Source: Desulfobacterales bacterium (GTDB taxonomy: Bacteria; Desulfobacterota; Desulfobacteria; Desulfobacterales; C00003106). Taken from it: a stretch of DNA of 7,525 nt. Made by a program: the position numbers and the translations under genes. The stretch covers positions 1 to 7,525 of the forward strand of contig JAUVFC010000086.1 of the NCBI GenBank assembly GCA_030594505.1, written 5' to 3'. Of the stretch, positions 1-6,895 are shown in pieces. A model generated the notes under the pieces. The model made no database searches, was not told where the DNA came from, and was given only the letters and a program-made list of their open reading frames with translations. Each line of letters opens with the position of its first letter. Position 1 is the stretch's first letter.

Positions 1-1500
1 AAAAGGGATATCTTTTTCGTATATAATCGGAGGGAGTGACCAGCAGATTGATTCCTTCCGTCTCTGATATACAGAGAGCGTCTTTGAAAAACGGGGCCAC
101 TCGCTTTTGGAAAGATTCATTATAATCCGGTGGCCGGCCAATGGTCTGGTATCAGGGATATGTTGTGTGAGATTGAACCGGAACGATAATGTTTCCATCG
201 GCTTTTTGCCGGGAGGTTTTTGACCCTTGCAGGAGGAAAGGACCTTTTCGATTTTTGCGTTTGAAATGGCCTTTGGCATTCGTGGAATATCACCGACCCC
301 TTTTTTTATCACTTCCCATATCTTTTTGGGAGCAAGATTGATTTCCGACGAAGCGCGGTCCACCTTGAAAAGAGCGGTGCCCGGGGAGCAGTGGAAAGGA
401 AGGGTGAGAGTGACGGTTTGACCGGCTTTGGCAGTTGTCGCGGTTTTTTTCTCAATTGCCAAACCCCGGAGCGTTACGGACTTGCGTTCGTCGGTTTCAG
501 GGAAATGCGCTCTAATTCTATCTCCTACAGAGAGTGCGTCTTTAATGCATATGGTTATTCTGTTTTTAGCCCCTCCAGTTACTCTGCCGAGGAATTGTCC
601 TATGTTGCCCGAAGTGTTGGGCGCCAGGATATTCTTATGACTTACGGGCGTATAAAATCCAGCGCTAAGACGGCGTCCCATTGAATCTTGCAAAAGTTTT
701 TTCGTCTGGTCAATTGCCGTCGAATTATCCGTTCCCAGGGAATCGAGCGCCACTCTATACGCTTTTACAACCGAGGCCACATATGTCGCGCTTCGCATTC
801 GTCCTTCTATCTTGATCGCTTTGATTCCTAATTTTTTTAGCTCCGGGAGGAAGTCAATAACTGAAAGATCGCTGGGGGAGAAGAAATAACCGGCTCGCTT
901 TCCCGCTTTGTAACGGCGACGGCACGGTTGGGTGCAACGTCCACGAGTGCTGCCCCTTCCCCCTAAGTAACTGCTGAAAAGACATAGTCCTGAATAAGAA
1001 TAGCATAGCGCCCCGTGCACAAAGGTTTCCAGTTCGATCGGGCACGATTTGCTCACAGCGGCAATCTCTTTAAATGACATCTCCCGGGCTAAAACGGCCC
1101 GTTTAAAGCCCATATTATATAATTGCCGGGCGCCAAGAGAATTGTGTACGGTCATGAGGACGCTTCCGTGAATGTTCAGGCGGGGGAAGTGGGACTTGAT
1201 CAGGTGATATATCCCAAGATCCTGGATGATTACCGCATTCGGCCTAAGCTCATTAATTACGGCAAGTGTACGGATCGCTTCCGGAAGCTCACTTTCTTTG
1301 GCAAGTGAATTAAGGGCGATATTGATTTTTACTTCTTTCTTGCGGGCGTATGGAAGGAGGAGGGCAAGCTCGTTCACAGTGAAGTTTTTGGCATAGGCCC
1401 TGGCGCTGAAGTTTTTCAGCCCCAGATATACGGCATCGGCGCCGTTCTCAACTGCGGCATAAAATGATTCAATCGTACCGGCCGGCGCTAACAGATCCAT
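1..1500 (-). CDS. U32-family protein (RlhA/YdcP-like long form), 3' end cut by window edge
   Basis: The frame is open for 500 codons from ATG at 1500 to the left edge, so the C-terminus is missing. The N-terminus MDLLAPAG and the following GADAVYLG are typical of the U32 'peptidase' family. Residues 158-177 fit the family signature (ETF..GALC......GLC..S), and KIEGRMRS lies at 230-237. Cys166, Cys173, Cys189 and Cys193 match the spacing of the cysteine set that binds an Fe-S cluster in UbiU/UbiV and is conserved in the RNA hydroxylases TrhP and RlhA. After about residue 280 the protein continues with a second region (LSAGFYTP, later WSLPPIIYEKDIPF), as in long U32 proteins with a DUF3656-type insert. 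A role in tRNA or rRNA hydroxylation is therefore likelier than proteolysis, but the exact substrate cannot be told. The ATG lies 5 bases after the stop of the receiver-TPR gene with only a weak Shine-Dalgarno, suggesting translational coupling. Confidence 0.9.
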   Translation of the reverse strand, partial: MDLLAPAGTIESFYAAVENGADAVYLGLKNFSARAYAKNFTVNELALLLPYARKKEVKINIALNSLAKESELPEAIRTLAVINELRPNAVIIQDLGIYHLIKSHFPRLNIHGSVLMTVHNSLGARQLYNMGFKRAVLAREMSFKEIAAVSKSCPIELETFVHGALCYSYSGLCLFSSYLGGRGSTRGRCTQPCRRRYKAGKRAGYFFSPSDLSVIDFLPELKKLGIKAIKIEGRMRSATYVASVVKAYRVALDSLGTDNSTAIDQTKKLLQDSMGRRLSAGFYTPVSHKNILAPNTSGNIGQFLGRVTGGAKNRITICIKDALSVGDRIRAHFPETDERKSVTLRGLAIEKKTATTAKAGQTVTLTLPFHCSPGTALFKVDRASSEINLAPKKIWEVIKKGVGDIPRMPKAISNAKIEKVLSSCKGQKPPGKKPMETLSFRFNLTQHIPDTRPLAGHRIIMNLSKSEWPRFSKTLSVYQRRKESICWSLPPIIYEKDIPF

Positions 1501-1505
1501 GGTTG

Positions 1506-2519
1506 TTAAAATACGCCTATCTCTAAGGCTTTTAAGATCTGTTTTGCTTCTTCAAAGTCGGGGCTGAGTTCCACGGCCTGCGCAAAGGCCTCTTTTGCCT
1601 TAGCTAAGTCCTTCATCTCAACGTAACATCTTCCGATGTTGTAAAGGATCTTTGCCTCATCGGGGTCGACCTTCTGTGCCCTTTGATATTGCACAAGGGC
1701 CTTTTCGAATTTGCCCTGTTTACGGTAAATAATTCCCAGGCTATTGAAGACATTGACAGTGTTCGGATTAATTTGGAGGATTTCGTTAAGTACTTCTTCC
1801 GCGTTGTCATCCATCTGTTTGTTCATGTAGATTTCGGCGGCTTTTTGCAGGCTCTCTTCTGCCTCTGTTGATCTGCCCAGCTTTTTGTACGCAGTGCCCA
1901 TCCCCCTGTATGCCCTTGCAAACATGTTGTTGATCTGCGTGGCTTTTCTAAAAGCGATGATCGCTTCTTCATGGTTCCCCTGAGATGTCTTTATATAACC
2001 TACATTGTAATAGACTTCGGCATTTTCGGTGTATTCCAGGACCTTTTTGAATTCGCTTAATGCTTTTTCATAATTTTTATTGTCAAGGTGCACTTTAGCC
2101 TTTTCAAAGTGTTTCTGTGATTCGAGGTTGGCAAATTCGTGTCTGAGTTGTTTCATAGAGTTGAGCTTTTTGTTGAAGTTCTCCATGGTAAATGGTTTAA
2201 TAATTATCCCTGTAGTGCCTGCCTCGCCTGCCTCTACAACCTGCCCGCGGGTTATATCGTCTGTTACCAGGAAAAAAGCGAGATCGGAAAACTGGTCCGA
2301 GGCCCTGACAATCCTGAGAAATGCTATACCGTTCATGTTAGGCATCTCCCAGGCAGAGATTATGCAACCGACATCTTTTCTCATATGTAAGATGGACCAC
2401 GCCTCATTTCCGTTGTTTGCCGTATATATCTTGTTATACTTGAGATAGCTGAGGGCGTTTATTACGTTTTGTTTGGACTCCTCCTCACCGTCAACAACAA
2501 GAAAGGTAATTTGTTCCAT
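1506..2519 (-). CDS. Degenerate receiver domain fused to TPR repeats
   Basis: This is a 337-residue soluble protein. Residues 1-120 have the CheY-like receiver fold pattern: FLVVDG at 6-11, WEMPNMNG at 57-64, Thr86 in FLVTDD, and Lys108 in IIIKPF. The phospho-acceptor position, four residues before the Pro of the EMP motif, is Ala56 instead of Asp. The usual acidic pair is Asp10-Gly11, so one acid is also lost. Ordinary aspartyl phosphorylation is therefore unlikely. Residues from about 134 to 335 are TPR repeats (for example AYRGMGTAYKKLG, NSLGIIYRKQGKFEKAL, NIGRCYVEMKDLAKAKEAF), five or six helix pairs that normally bind a protein partner. There is no DNA-binding or enzymatic output domain. 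The gene lies 64 bases after a class I adenylate cyclase and 5 bases before the U32 gene. ATG 2519 is preceded by AGGGG at a spacing of 9. A role in controlling the cyclase is inferred from position only. Confidence 0.9.
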   Translation of the reverse strand: MEQITFLVVDGEEESKQNVINALSYLKYNKIYTANNGNEAWSILHMRKDVGCIISAWEMPNMNGIAFLRIVRASDQFSDLAFFLVTDDITRGQVVEAGEAGTTGIIIKPFTMENFNKKLNSMKQLRHEFANLESQKHFEKAKVHLDNKNYEKALSEFKKVLEYTENAEVYYNVGYIKTSQGNHEEAIIAFRKATQINNMFARAYRGMGTAYKKLGRSTEAEESLQKAAEIYMNKQMDDNAEEVLNEILQINPNTVNVFNSLGIIYRKQGKFEKALVQYQRAQKVDPDEAKILYNIGRCYVEMKDLAKAKEAFAQAVELSPDFEEAKQILKALEIGVF

Positions 2520-2534
2520 TTTGTGATTCCCCTG

Positions 2535-2556
2535 TACCGTTCATCCGGAAACGGTA
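2535..2556 (-). promoter_or_regulatory. Hairpin abutting the ribosome binding site of the receiver-TPR gene
   Basis: TACCGTT (2535-2541) and AACGGTA (2550-2556) form a perfect 7-base-pair stem with an 8-base loop. In the transcript the stem ends one base before the AGGGG ribosome binding site (2529-2533) of the receiver-TPR gene. No T-run follows, so this is not an intrinsic terminator. It could stop RNA decay from upstream or tune translation between the cyclase and the receiver-TPR gene. The structure is visible, but its function is a guess. Confidence 0.4.
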
Positions 2557-2583
2557 TTCAAAAAATATCCGGCATGGTTTTTT

Positions 2584-4611
2584 TTACCTTTGTTTTTTCT
2601 CTGTTTGTTCAGTAATCAGTTCACTGAAAGAGGCGGCTTTGAAAAAATTTTCCACTGAGTCGGCGACCTCGGTCTCAAGCCGTTTCCAGCGGGAATAGAT
2701 CCTGTAAGCCCCTTTTGTTTTATTAAAATCCTGCAAGAAAAATTGTATATCCGATACAATTTGATAACATTTTTGGGACTCATTTTCAATGGGGGTCAGA
2801 TCTATCTCATAATGAAACAGTTCCTGCCACGTATTTTGTATGAGATAGTCCACGTGACAGAGAGTGTCCTGGTTGGATGATAGCCCTGTGTTGAGCGCTA
2901 TGAACATTTTTATATTTTGCAATGTTAGAAAGGCTTCTCCCTGGGCCGCTATTCCGCTTTCAAAAAAATTATATAGTTCTTTGAGGAGCTTTTGCCCCTG
3001 GATTTGAGTTATGGCCCCCTGAAAAGACCAGAAGTATATTGATGAGACATCTGTGCAAAGACCGTTCGCAATGAGCCAGCCAAGGACAGGTATCAAACTA
3101 TGAGAGGAATAAAGTATGCCCCGATCGCTCTTCTGATTGGACAGACTCCCCTGGGACAGGAGCCATTTGCTTTTGTCGTTTTCTTCTATTTGCTGAGAAA
3201 TCACATAGCCCGACCCCGCGGCCAGTTTTTTGAGATATGTCGAGCATTTCGGAATCTTTGCCGGTCTTTTTTGAAAACAGGCGCGTATCTTATTTTTTAA
3301 TATGATTAGATCCTCCGGTGTCATATTAAAGCTGGGGAGTTGGTCGTTTTTTAGACCGCTTTGGAGTAATTCAAAGAGAAACGATATCTTCCTTAGAATT
3401 TCATTTTCAAAAGCCAGTTTCTCTGTTTCCGACCACTGTGCATACGATTTCATACGGTTAAGCTTTTCATCGTCCCACTTCCAGTCTATGATGTACTTTT
3501 CAAGCAAGGCCTTTTTCGGGCCTTCTGTTAAACGACTCCTCATGGACACTATCCCGTTTAGACGCAGAAAAATGCATCTCCTGATCAAGTCAAGCCCTGG
3601 TTCATCTTCAAGAGTTTCATAAAGACGTAAGGCATGGTCAAAGACGAGTAAGTATGGGTCGATATGATCTTCAGAATGTTCCCGCTGAAACCCTTTCTTT
3701 ATCTCGTCGCAGAGCGGAAGTCCCTCGTCATCAGCAAAGAAGCGTTCTACCAGGAGTGAGGTCTTGATTATGGACTTTATCGGGTCGGAATTCGCCTTAA
3801 AGCATTGCCAGAGTGAGGCGCCCAAAAATTCTTCCTTGCATATCGCTGAAAGGTTGCCGAGATCTATATGGTCATCGACGAAAAAGTTAATATTCTTAAT
3901 CTGTTTTGTCATATCAATGGAGTGAAGATACTCTTTATCAGTAAGACCAGGAGGGAATACAGCCCAGAAAGGCATCTTCCCTGCAATGAGAATAAGGGTA
4001 CGATAAAATTCTTCTTTGAGGAGGCTTTTTTGGGCGCTTCCTGAACTGTCTTCGGTAATCCGGCCGAAATCATTGTTCTTTATCTTGTTGATATCCATAA
4101 TAAAAAAGTTGATATCCTGCCCGAAATTCTCTTTGCCCCATTTTTTAATAAGCTCTGCTTTTTGTTGAAGGAGTCTAAGCTTTTTTTCTTCGATCTCGGA
4201 AGTGTCAACGCAGATCCAGTAATCAAGATCGGAGTAACCTGTTTGGCCTATGGTTCCCAGGCTCCCCATAAGATAAAGTGCGTGAATAGAGTAAGACCTG
4301 GGCAGGATATGCCGTATTTCCCCGGGGGTCACCCTGAAAATTTTTTTCGTGATTTCCCAGAGACCGGATTGATGAAATCTATAAATCCCGTACGGTATCA
4401 TCTCACTCTCCACATAGCCTGGGAAGCGGGGGGAATTTACGTGAAGCAGAAAAGGCACGGCATAGAATAGATCGAGTGCGCGCTTTGAAAAGTAGCGGAT
4501 TATTTCTCTTATCCGCTTTACGTTATAGGCTGCAAAGCCTTTTGCATGTGACAGGATCTTCTTTTGAAAAACGAATAGGTCAGTATAATTATTTGATTTG
4601 TTGTCAGTCAT
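2584..4611 (-). CDS. cyaA: Class I adenylate cyclase (CyaA family), short C-terminal form
   Basis: This 675-residue cytoplasmic enzyme is predicted to convert ATP to cAMP and pyrophosphate. The nucleotidyltransferase core is clear: LYLMGS at 112-117 followed by SDLDYW at 127-132, where Asp128 and Asp130 are the likely metal ligands. INFFIMD follows at 167-173, then GSAQKSLLKEEFYR at 191-204. The stretch EFLGASLWQCFK at 261-272 resembles the class I signature EYFG(S/A)(S/A)LW.LYK. The second half keeps pieces that resemble E. coli CyaA, such as LIILKNKI..CFQKRPAKI near 440-455 and VLGWLIANGLCTD. The chain ends about 170 residues short of the 848-residue E. coli enzyme, so the distal part of the regulatory region, linked in enterics to sugar-transport control, is missing. 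ATG 4611 has no good Shine-Dalgarno, and no other start exists near it. It is first in a probable operon with the receiver-TPR and U32 genes. Confidence 0.93.
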   Translation of the reverse strand: MTDNKSNNYTDLFVFQKKILSHAKGFAAYNVKRIREIIRYFSKRALDLFYAVPFLLHVNSPRFPGYVESEMIPYGIYRFHQSGLWEITKKIFRVTPGEIRHILPRSYSIHALYLMGSLGTIGQTGYSDLDYWICVDTSEIEEKKLRLLQQKAELIKKWGKENFGQDINFFIMDINKIKNNDFGRITEDSSGSAQKSLLKEEFYRTLILIAGKMPFWAVFPPGLTDKEYLHSIDMTKQIKNINFFVDDHIDLGNLSAICKEEFLGASLWQCFKANSDPIKSIIKTSLLVERFFADDEGLPLCDEIKKGFQREHSEDHIDPYLLVFDHALRLYETLEDEPGLDLIRRCIFLRLNGIVSMRSRLTEGPKKALLEKYIIDWKWDDEKLNRMKSYAQWSETEKLAFENEILRKISFLFELLQSGLKNDQLPSFNMTPEDLIILKNKIRACFQKRPAKIPKCSTYLKKLAAGSGYVISQQIEENDKSKWLLSQGSLSNQKSDRGILYSSHSLIPVLGWLIANGLCTDVSSIYFWSFQGAITQIQGQKLLKELYNFFESGIAAQGEAFLTLQNIKMFIALNTGLSSNQDTLCHVDYLIQNTWQELFHYEIDLTPIENESQKCYQIVSDIQFFLQDFNKTKGAYRIYSRWKRLETEVADSVENFFKAASFSELITEQTEKKQR

Positions 4612-4635
4612 TTTTTGTTAGCAAATATCCAATAG

Positions 4636-4675
4636 TGACAGTTTCGTAAAAAGTCCATTTTGTGCGAAACCATCA
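4636..4675 (-). promoter_or_regulatory. Possible stem-loop in the cyclase leader
   Basis: The segment 4665-4675 can pair with 4636-4646 around an 18-base loop, ending 24 bases before the cyclase ATG. On the minus strand, which carries the cyclase transcript, all 11 positions pair, two of them as G-U wobbles. On the plus strand the same two positions are C-A mismatches. This asymmetry favours a structure formed in the cyclase mRNA. No U-tract follows, so a terminator is unlikely. Its role is unknown. Confidence 0.35.
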
Positions 4676-4692
4676 AATAGAGAAATTGACAT

Positions 4693-4704
4693 ATACTTAA
4701 GTAT
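4693..4704. repeat. 12-base perfect palindrome ATACTTAAGTAT upstream of the cyclase
   Basis: This is a perfect self-complementary 12-mer about 85 bases upstream of the cyclase start, in an AT-rich stretch where the promoter should lie. It could be an operator for a dimeric regulator. A short AT-rich palindrome can also arise by chance, and no confident promoter boxes could be placed around it. Confidence 0.25.
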
Positions 4705-4769
4705 CGGTTCATCGATCATACAAACTAAGACATTTTAAAAATATATATGAGGATAGTAACGCTGCTACG

Positions 4770-4935
4770 AGAGACCTTTGCATAACGCGACATTTTTTCG
4801 TCAGGCAAGAAAGGCGAAAACTTTAACCGGAGGAATACATTGGGTATTTTGAGGATTAAAGTTTGAAGCCTGACGCCGCATCACGGGCACGAAGTGAAGC
4901 ATAGCGCTCATAATGGCAGTTATGCAAAGGTCTCT
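4770..4935. mobile_element. 166-base MITE-like element with 17-base terminal inverted repeats
   Basis: AGAGACCTTTGCATAAC at 4770-4786 is perfectly repeated in inverted form at 4919-4935. Inside are further nested inverted pairs: CGTCAGGC 4799-4806 with GCCTGACG 4868-4875, AAACTTTAA 4818-4826 with TTAAAGTTT 4856-4864, and AATAC 4834-4838 with GTATT 4844-4848. The whole unit can therefore fold into one long interrupted hairpin. It has no coding potential for a transposase. The ends remind me of the GAGACC-type ends of some insertion sequences of the IS5 kind, but this is from memory. No clear target-site duplication is seen: the left flank ends CTACG and the right flank begins AAGAG. The right terminal repeat supplies the last two bases of the stop codon of the 356-residue gene. 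It could also act as a transcription barrier before the cyclase gene. Confidence 0.7.
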
Positions 4936-6004
4936 AAGAGACAGAATAGATTTTACTGTATGCAAGAGGGGGTTTTCCCCATGCTTCAGGCAGAGGTATG
5001 AGATATTGGCTTTTGACTGTCAGCCAGAAATATTCACTGTTTAATTCTCTCATCTTACCATCGTCCGGTGGCCGAGCATATCCAGTATGCGAATACGCAG
5101 TTTGAAATATCGCCACACCTCCATCGCGGGTCTTGTCGATTAAGTAAGACTTTGCAAATGCCACCTTTTTCATGCCGTGTGTCTTGCAAATATTTGTAAT
5201 TTCACCTTCGTCTAATTTAATCAGGACATGCCGCGTCTGGTCACGTTCTGAAATCTTACTTAATGACCTCGATTCCGAGCTCCCCACATATACGGTAGAA
5301 ATAAAGGGGAGCTGTCTTAAGTATTGTGTGGCTATGCATGCCGCGGTTCGTCTCCCTCCGGCCAACTGGTGCAGCCCGTAGTACTCAAAAAATTTTTTCT
5401 GGAGATTTTCCGCATAACCCTCCCCCTTTTCATCATATAGGTCTTTTTGAATATACCGCAGGCTGATGGCAAGGTCCTCCGCTGCTTCTGAAATAGGCCA
5501 GTCAATCCTCACGTGAAAGTGGGTGATGGCGTATCTGTTTTTTGCTTTTATGGTCGGGTCTCTCTGGATGAGGAGGGCATAATCAACAGGGAGAAGGCCT
5601 CTTACGAACCAGCAGAATTGAGGGCATTCAAATAACTTTAGATTCTGTCGGTAGTTTTTGTGAAATTGAAAGTGCCTTACCTTAAGAAGATTCTCCTTTG
5701 TTACTTTGTTATCGTCAAAAAAACGGATATATTTTTTATGGACATTTGGGATTGAGTCTTCAAGAAAGAGGACGAGGAGTTTGTTGTGCAACTCGTACTC
5801 TATGTTAGGAATAATGGCCCGTGGTTTCAATTCGCGCATCTCTACAAACGGATAAGGAATGTTGTTTTTTAAAAAGTTTTCATAGGAATCTATCAGGCAG
5901 TATTGGATCAAAACCTGATCCAATTCATCCCGCAACAGTTCATAGAGAGAACGACGTATTTTATTTTGACGACTCAGTTCTTCACGATAAGTCCAGAGAG
6001 ACAA
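4934..6004 (-). CDS. Unrecognised 356-residue soluble protein
   Basis: I do not recognise the family. The start is TTG at 6004, preceded by AGGAG (6014-6018) at a spacing of 9. An in-frame TGA at 6022-6020 closes the frame upstream, and no other start lies between, so the TTG start is firm. There is no signal peptide or membrane segment. The protein is basic and rich in aromatic residues. Visible landmarks are a charged helical N-terminus (residues 6-45), CPQFC at 127-131, THFHVRIDWP at 161-170 with a His-x-His pair, an AGGRRTAAC stretch at 215-223, and a C-terminal region with RDGGVAIFQTAYS. None of these defines a known active site for me. The stop codon TAG (4936-4934) overlaps the terminal repeat of the adjacent 166-base element, so the original C-terminus may have been altered. 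It has its own promoter and is 322 bases upstream of the cyclase gene on the same strand. Confidence 0.85.
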   Translation of the reverse strand: MSLWTYREELSRQNKIRRSLYELLRDELDQVLIQYCLIDSYENFLKNNIPYPFVEMRELKPRAIIPNIEYELHNKLLVLFLEDSIPNVHKKYIRFFDDNKVTKENLLKVRHFQFHKNYRQNLKLFECPQFCWFVRGLLPVDYALLIQRDPTIKAKNRYAITHFHVRIDWPISEAAEDLAISLRYIQKDLYDEKGEGYAENLQKKFFEYYGLHQLAGGRRTAACIATQYLRQLPFISTVYVGSSESRSLSKISERDQTRHVLIKLDEGEITNICKTHGMKKVAFAKSYLIDKTRDGGVAIFQTAYSHTGYARPPDDGKMRELNSEYFWLTVKSQYLIPLPEAWGKPPLAYSKIYSVS

Positions 6005-6013
6005 GGACGGGGG

Positions 6014-6018
6014 CTCCT
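6014..6018 (-). promoter_or_regulatory. Ribosome binding site that fixes a TTG start
   Basis: AGGAG on the minus strand lies 9 bases before TTG 6004-6002. There is no ATG or GTG between the upstream in-frame stop and this TTG, so this site decides the start of the 356-residue gene. Confidence 0.75.
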
Positions 6019-6041
6019 TTCACCTAAGATAACATAACTAT

Positions 6042-6070
6042 ATTATTTCAAATTTGACTAATAATGTCAA
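6042..6070 (-). promoter_or_regulatory. Sigma-70 type promoter of the 356-residue gene
   Basis: On the minus strand TTGACA (6070-6065, a perfect -35 box) is followed after 17 bases by AATAAT (6047-6042, five of six matches to the -10 box). Transcription would start near 6035, giving a leader of about 30 bases that contains the AGGAG ribosome binding site. This is the best promoter in the window. Confidence 0.6.
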
Positions 6071-6086
6071 CAAGAAAGCTTAATCG

Positions 6087-6164
6087 ATCCGCAGATTACA
6101 CAGATTACGCTGATTTCAAAACAGGCCCACTTGTAAAAATAAAAAACCTGTGAAATCTGCGGAT
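6087..6164. repeat. Inverted repeat with 9-base tandem units (ATCCGCAGATT type)
   Basis: The arm 6087-6103 (ATCCGCAGATTACACAG) is the reverse complement of 6148-6164 at 16 of 17 positions, with a 44-base centre. Within and beyond the left arm a 9-base word repeats three times: CAGATTACA 6092-6100, CAGATTACG 6101-6109 and the diverged CTGATTTCA 6110-6118. It sits between the stop of the TVP38-like gene and the promoter of the next gene. Related AGATTACRC-type words occur, as I recall, as dispersed repeats in many environmental bacterial genomes. No U-tract follows the stem on either strand, so it is not a classical terminator, although it might protect an mRNA end. Confidence 0.6.
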
Positions 6165-6189
6165 ATAATTTTCCGGACAATAAAAAAAT

Positions 6190-6885
6190 CTACTTTTTGT
6201 CAATACGTTCTATCCACCGATAAATCTGTTTGCGGTAATAGATCACCGGCAAAGTAAAACTGAGGGAGATGAGAAAAAGGATGACAAGGGTGCCGTAATT
6301 TTGCTGGTAGATTTGTGATCCCTGCAGGCTCAACATAAATGTGCCGGGCATCCGGCCGACACCTGCCATCAGAAGAAAAACTTTTGTGGAAAGGCTGCTG
6401 AAACCTAAAAATATGGAGAGGTAATCTTTGGGGAATCCCGGTAGAATGAAAAGGATGAAAGAGACAATGACTCCCTGGTGCTTTATTATGGAATCAAATC
6501 TTTTGATGTAGCGGGACGGAATGATTCGTGTACCATAACGTCTTCCCAGGAGCCGTCCTAATGAAAAATTGATCCATGAACCTAATGTAAGGCCAATGGT
6601 AGAGTAAATAAAACCGGAAGATACCCCGAACAGGTATCCTCCGATAAAACCTGTTGTTTCGCCGGGAATAGGGGCTAACAGCACCTGTAGTATTTGAATA
6701 CATATAAAGAGAGGAGGCGCCAATCCCCCATAGGATAGCAGAAGCGCCTTAATCGCTTCGCGATCAGTGGAGAAATGATAAAATCTTATAAGAGAGTCCA
6801 GAACGGGATCGCGGCAAATAAAGGAAACGACTCCCAATACGATGAGAATTGCAAGTAACCCAAGTTTAACTTTGCCGCTGATCAT
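6190..6885 (-). CDS. TVP38/TMEM64-family membrane protein (DedA superfamily, VTT domain)
   Basis: This is a 231-residue integral membrane protein. Hydrophobic segments lie at about 7-24, 55-74, 79-110, 138-160, 168-186 and 198-216. The family core is visible as API PGE (71-76) followed by FIGGYLFG (80-87), LGSWINFSLGRLLG (101-114), LPGFPKDYLSIFLGFS (148-163) and GRMPGT (177-182). The PGFPKD...GRxPG pattern marks a common bacterial subgroup. Members of the DedA superfamily act in membrane lipid movement and homeostasis, but the substrate of this subgroup is not established. The C-terminus is short and basic (YRKQIYRWIERIDKK), probably cytosolic. ATG 6885 is the first canonical start after an in-frame stop at 6918-6916 but lacks a clear Shine-Dalgarno. 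It is a single gene, divergent from hisC, with a repeat-bearing gap of 185 bases behind it. Confidence 0.9.
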   Translation of the reverse strand: MISGKVKLGLLAILIVLGVVSFICRDPVLDSLIRFYHFSTDREAIKALLLSYGGLAPPLFICIQILQVLLAPIPGETTGFIGGYLFGVSSGFIYSTIGLTLGSWINFSLGRLLGRRYGTRIIPSRYIKRFDSIIKHQGVIVSFILFILPGFPKDYLSIFLGFSSLSTKVFLLMAGVGRMPGTFMLSLQGSQIYQQNYGTLVILFLISLSFTLPVIYYRKQIYRWIERIDKK

Positions 6886-6895
6886 GCCGCAGGTA

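Noticed and set aside
227..684. Three plus-strand open frames of 64-97 codons
   Set aside because: They lie opposite the U32 gene, which has clear family motifs in its own frame; they resemble nothing and lack ribosome binding sites.
2080..2448. Plus-strand open frame of 122 codons
   Set aside because: It is antisense to the receiver domain, whose motifs are convincing; no good start signal.
4657..4680. CRP site upstream of the cyclase (TGTG...TCA)
   Set aside because: The two half-site-like words are spaced one base too far apart and the second half does not read TCACA.
4686..4720. Plus-strand promoter starting at TTGACA 4686-4691
   Set aside because: No acceptable -10 box at 16-18 bases and no plus-strand gene downstream.
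4761..4945. TA or longer target-site duplication around the 166-base element
   Set aside because: The immediate flanks (CTACG left, AAGAG right) do not match in the same orientation at any short length I tried.
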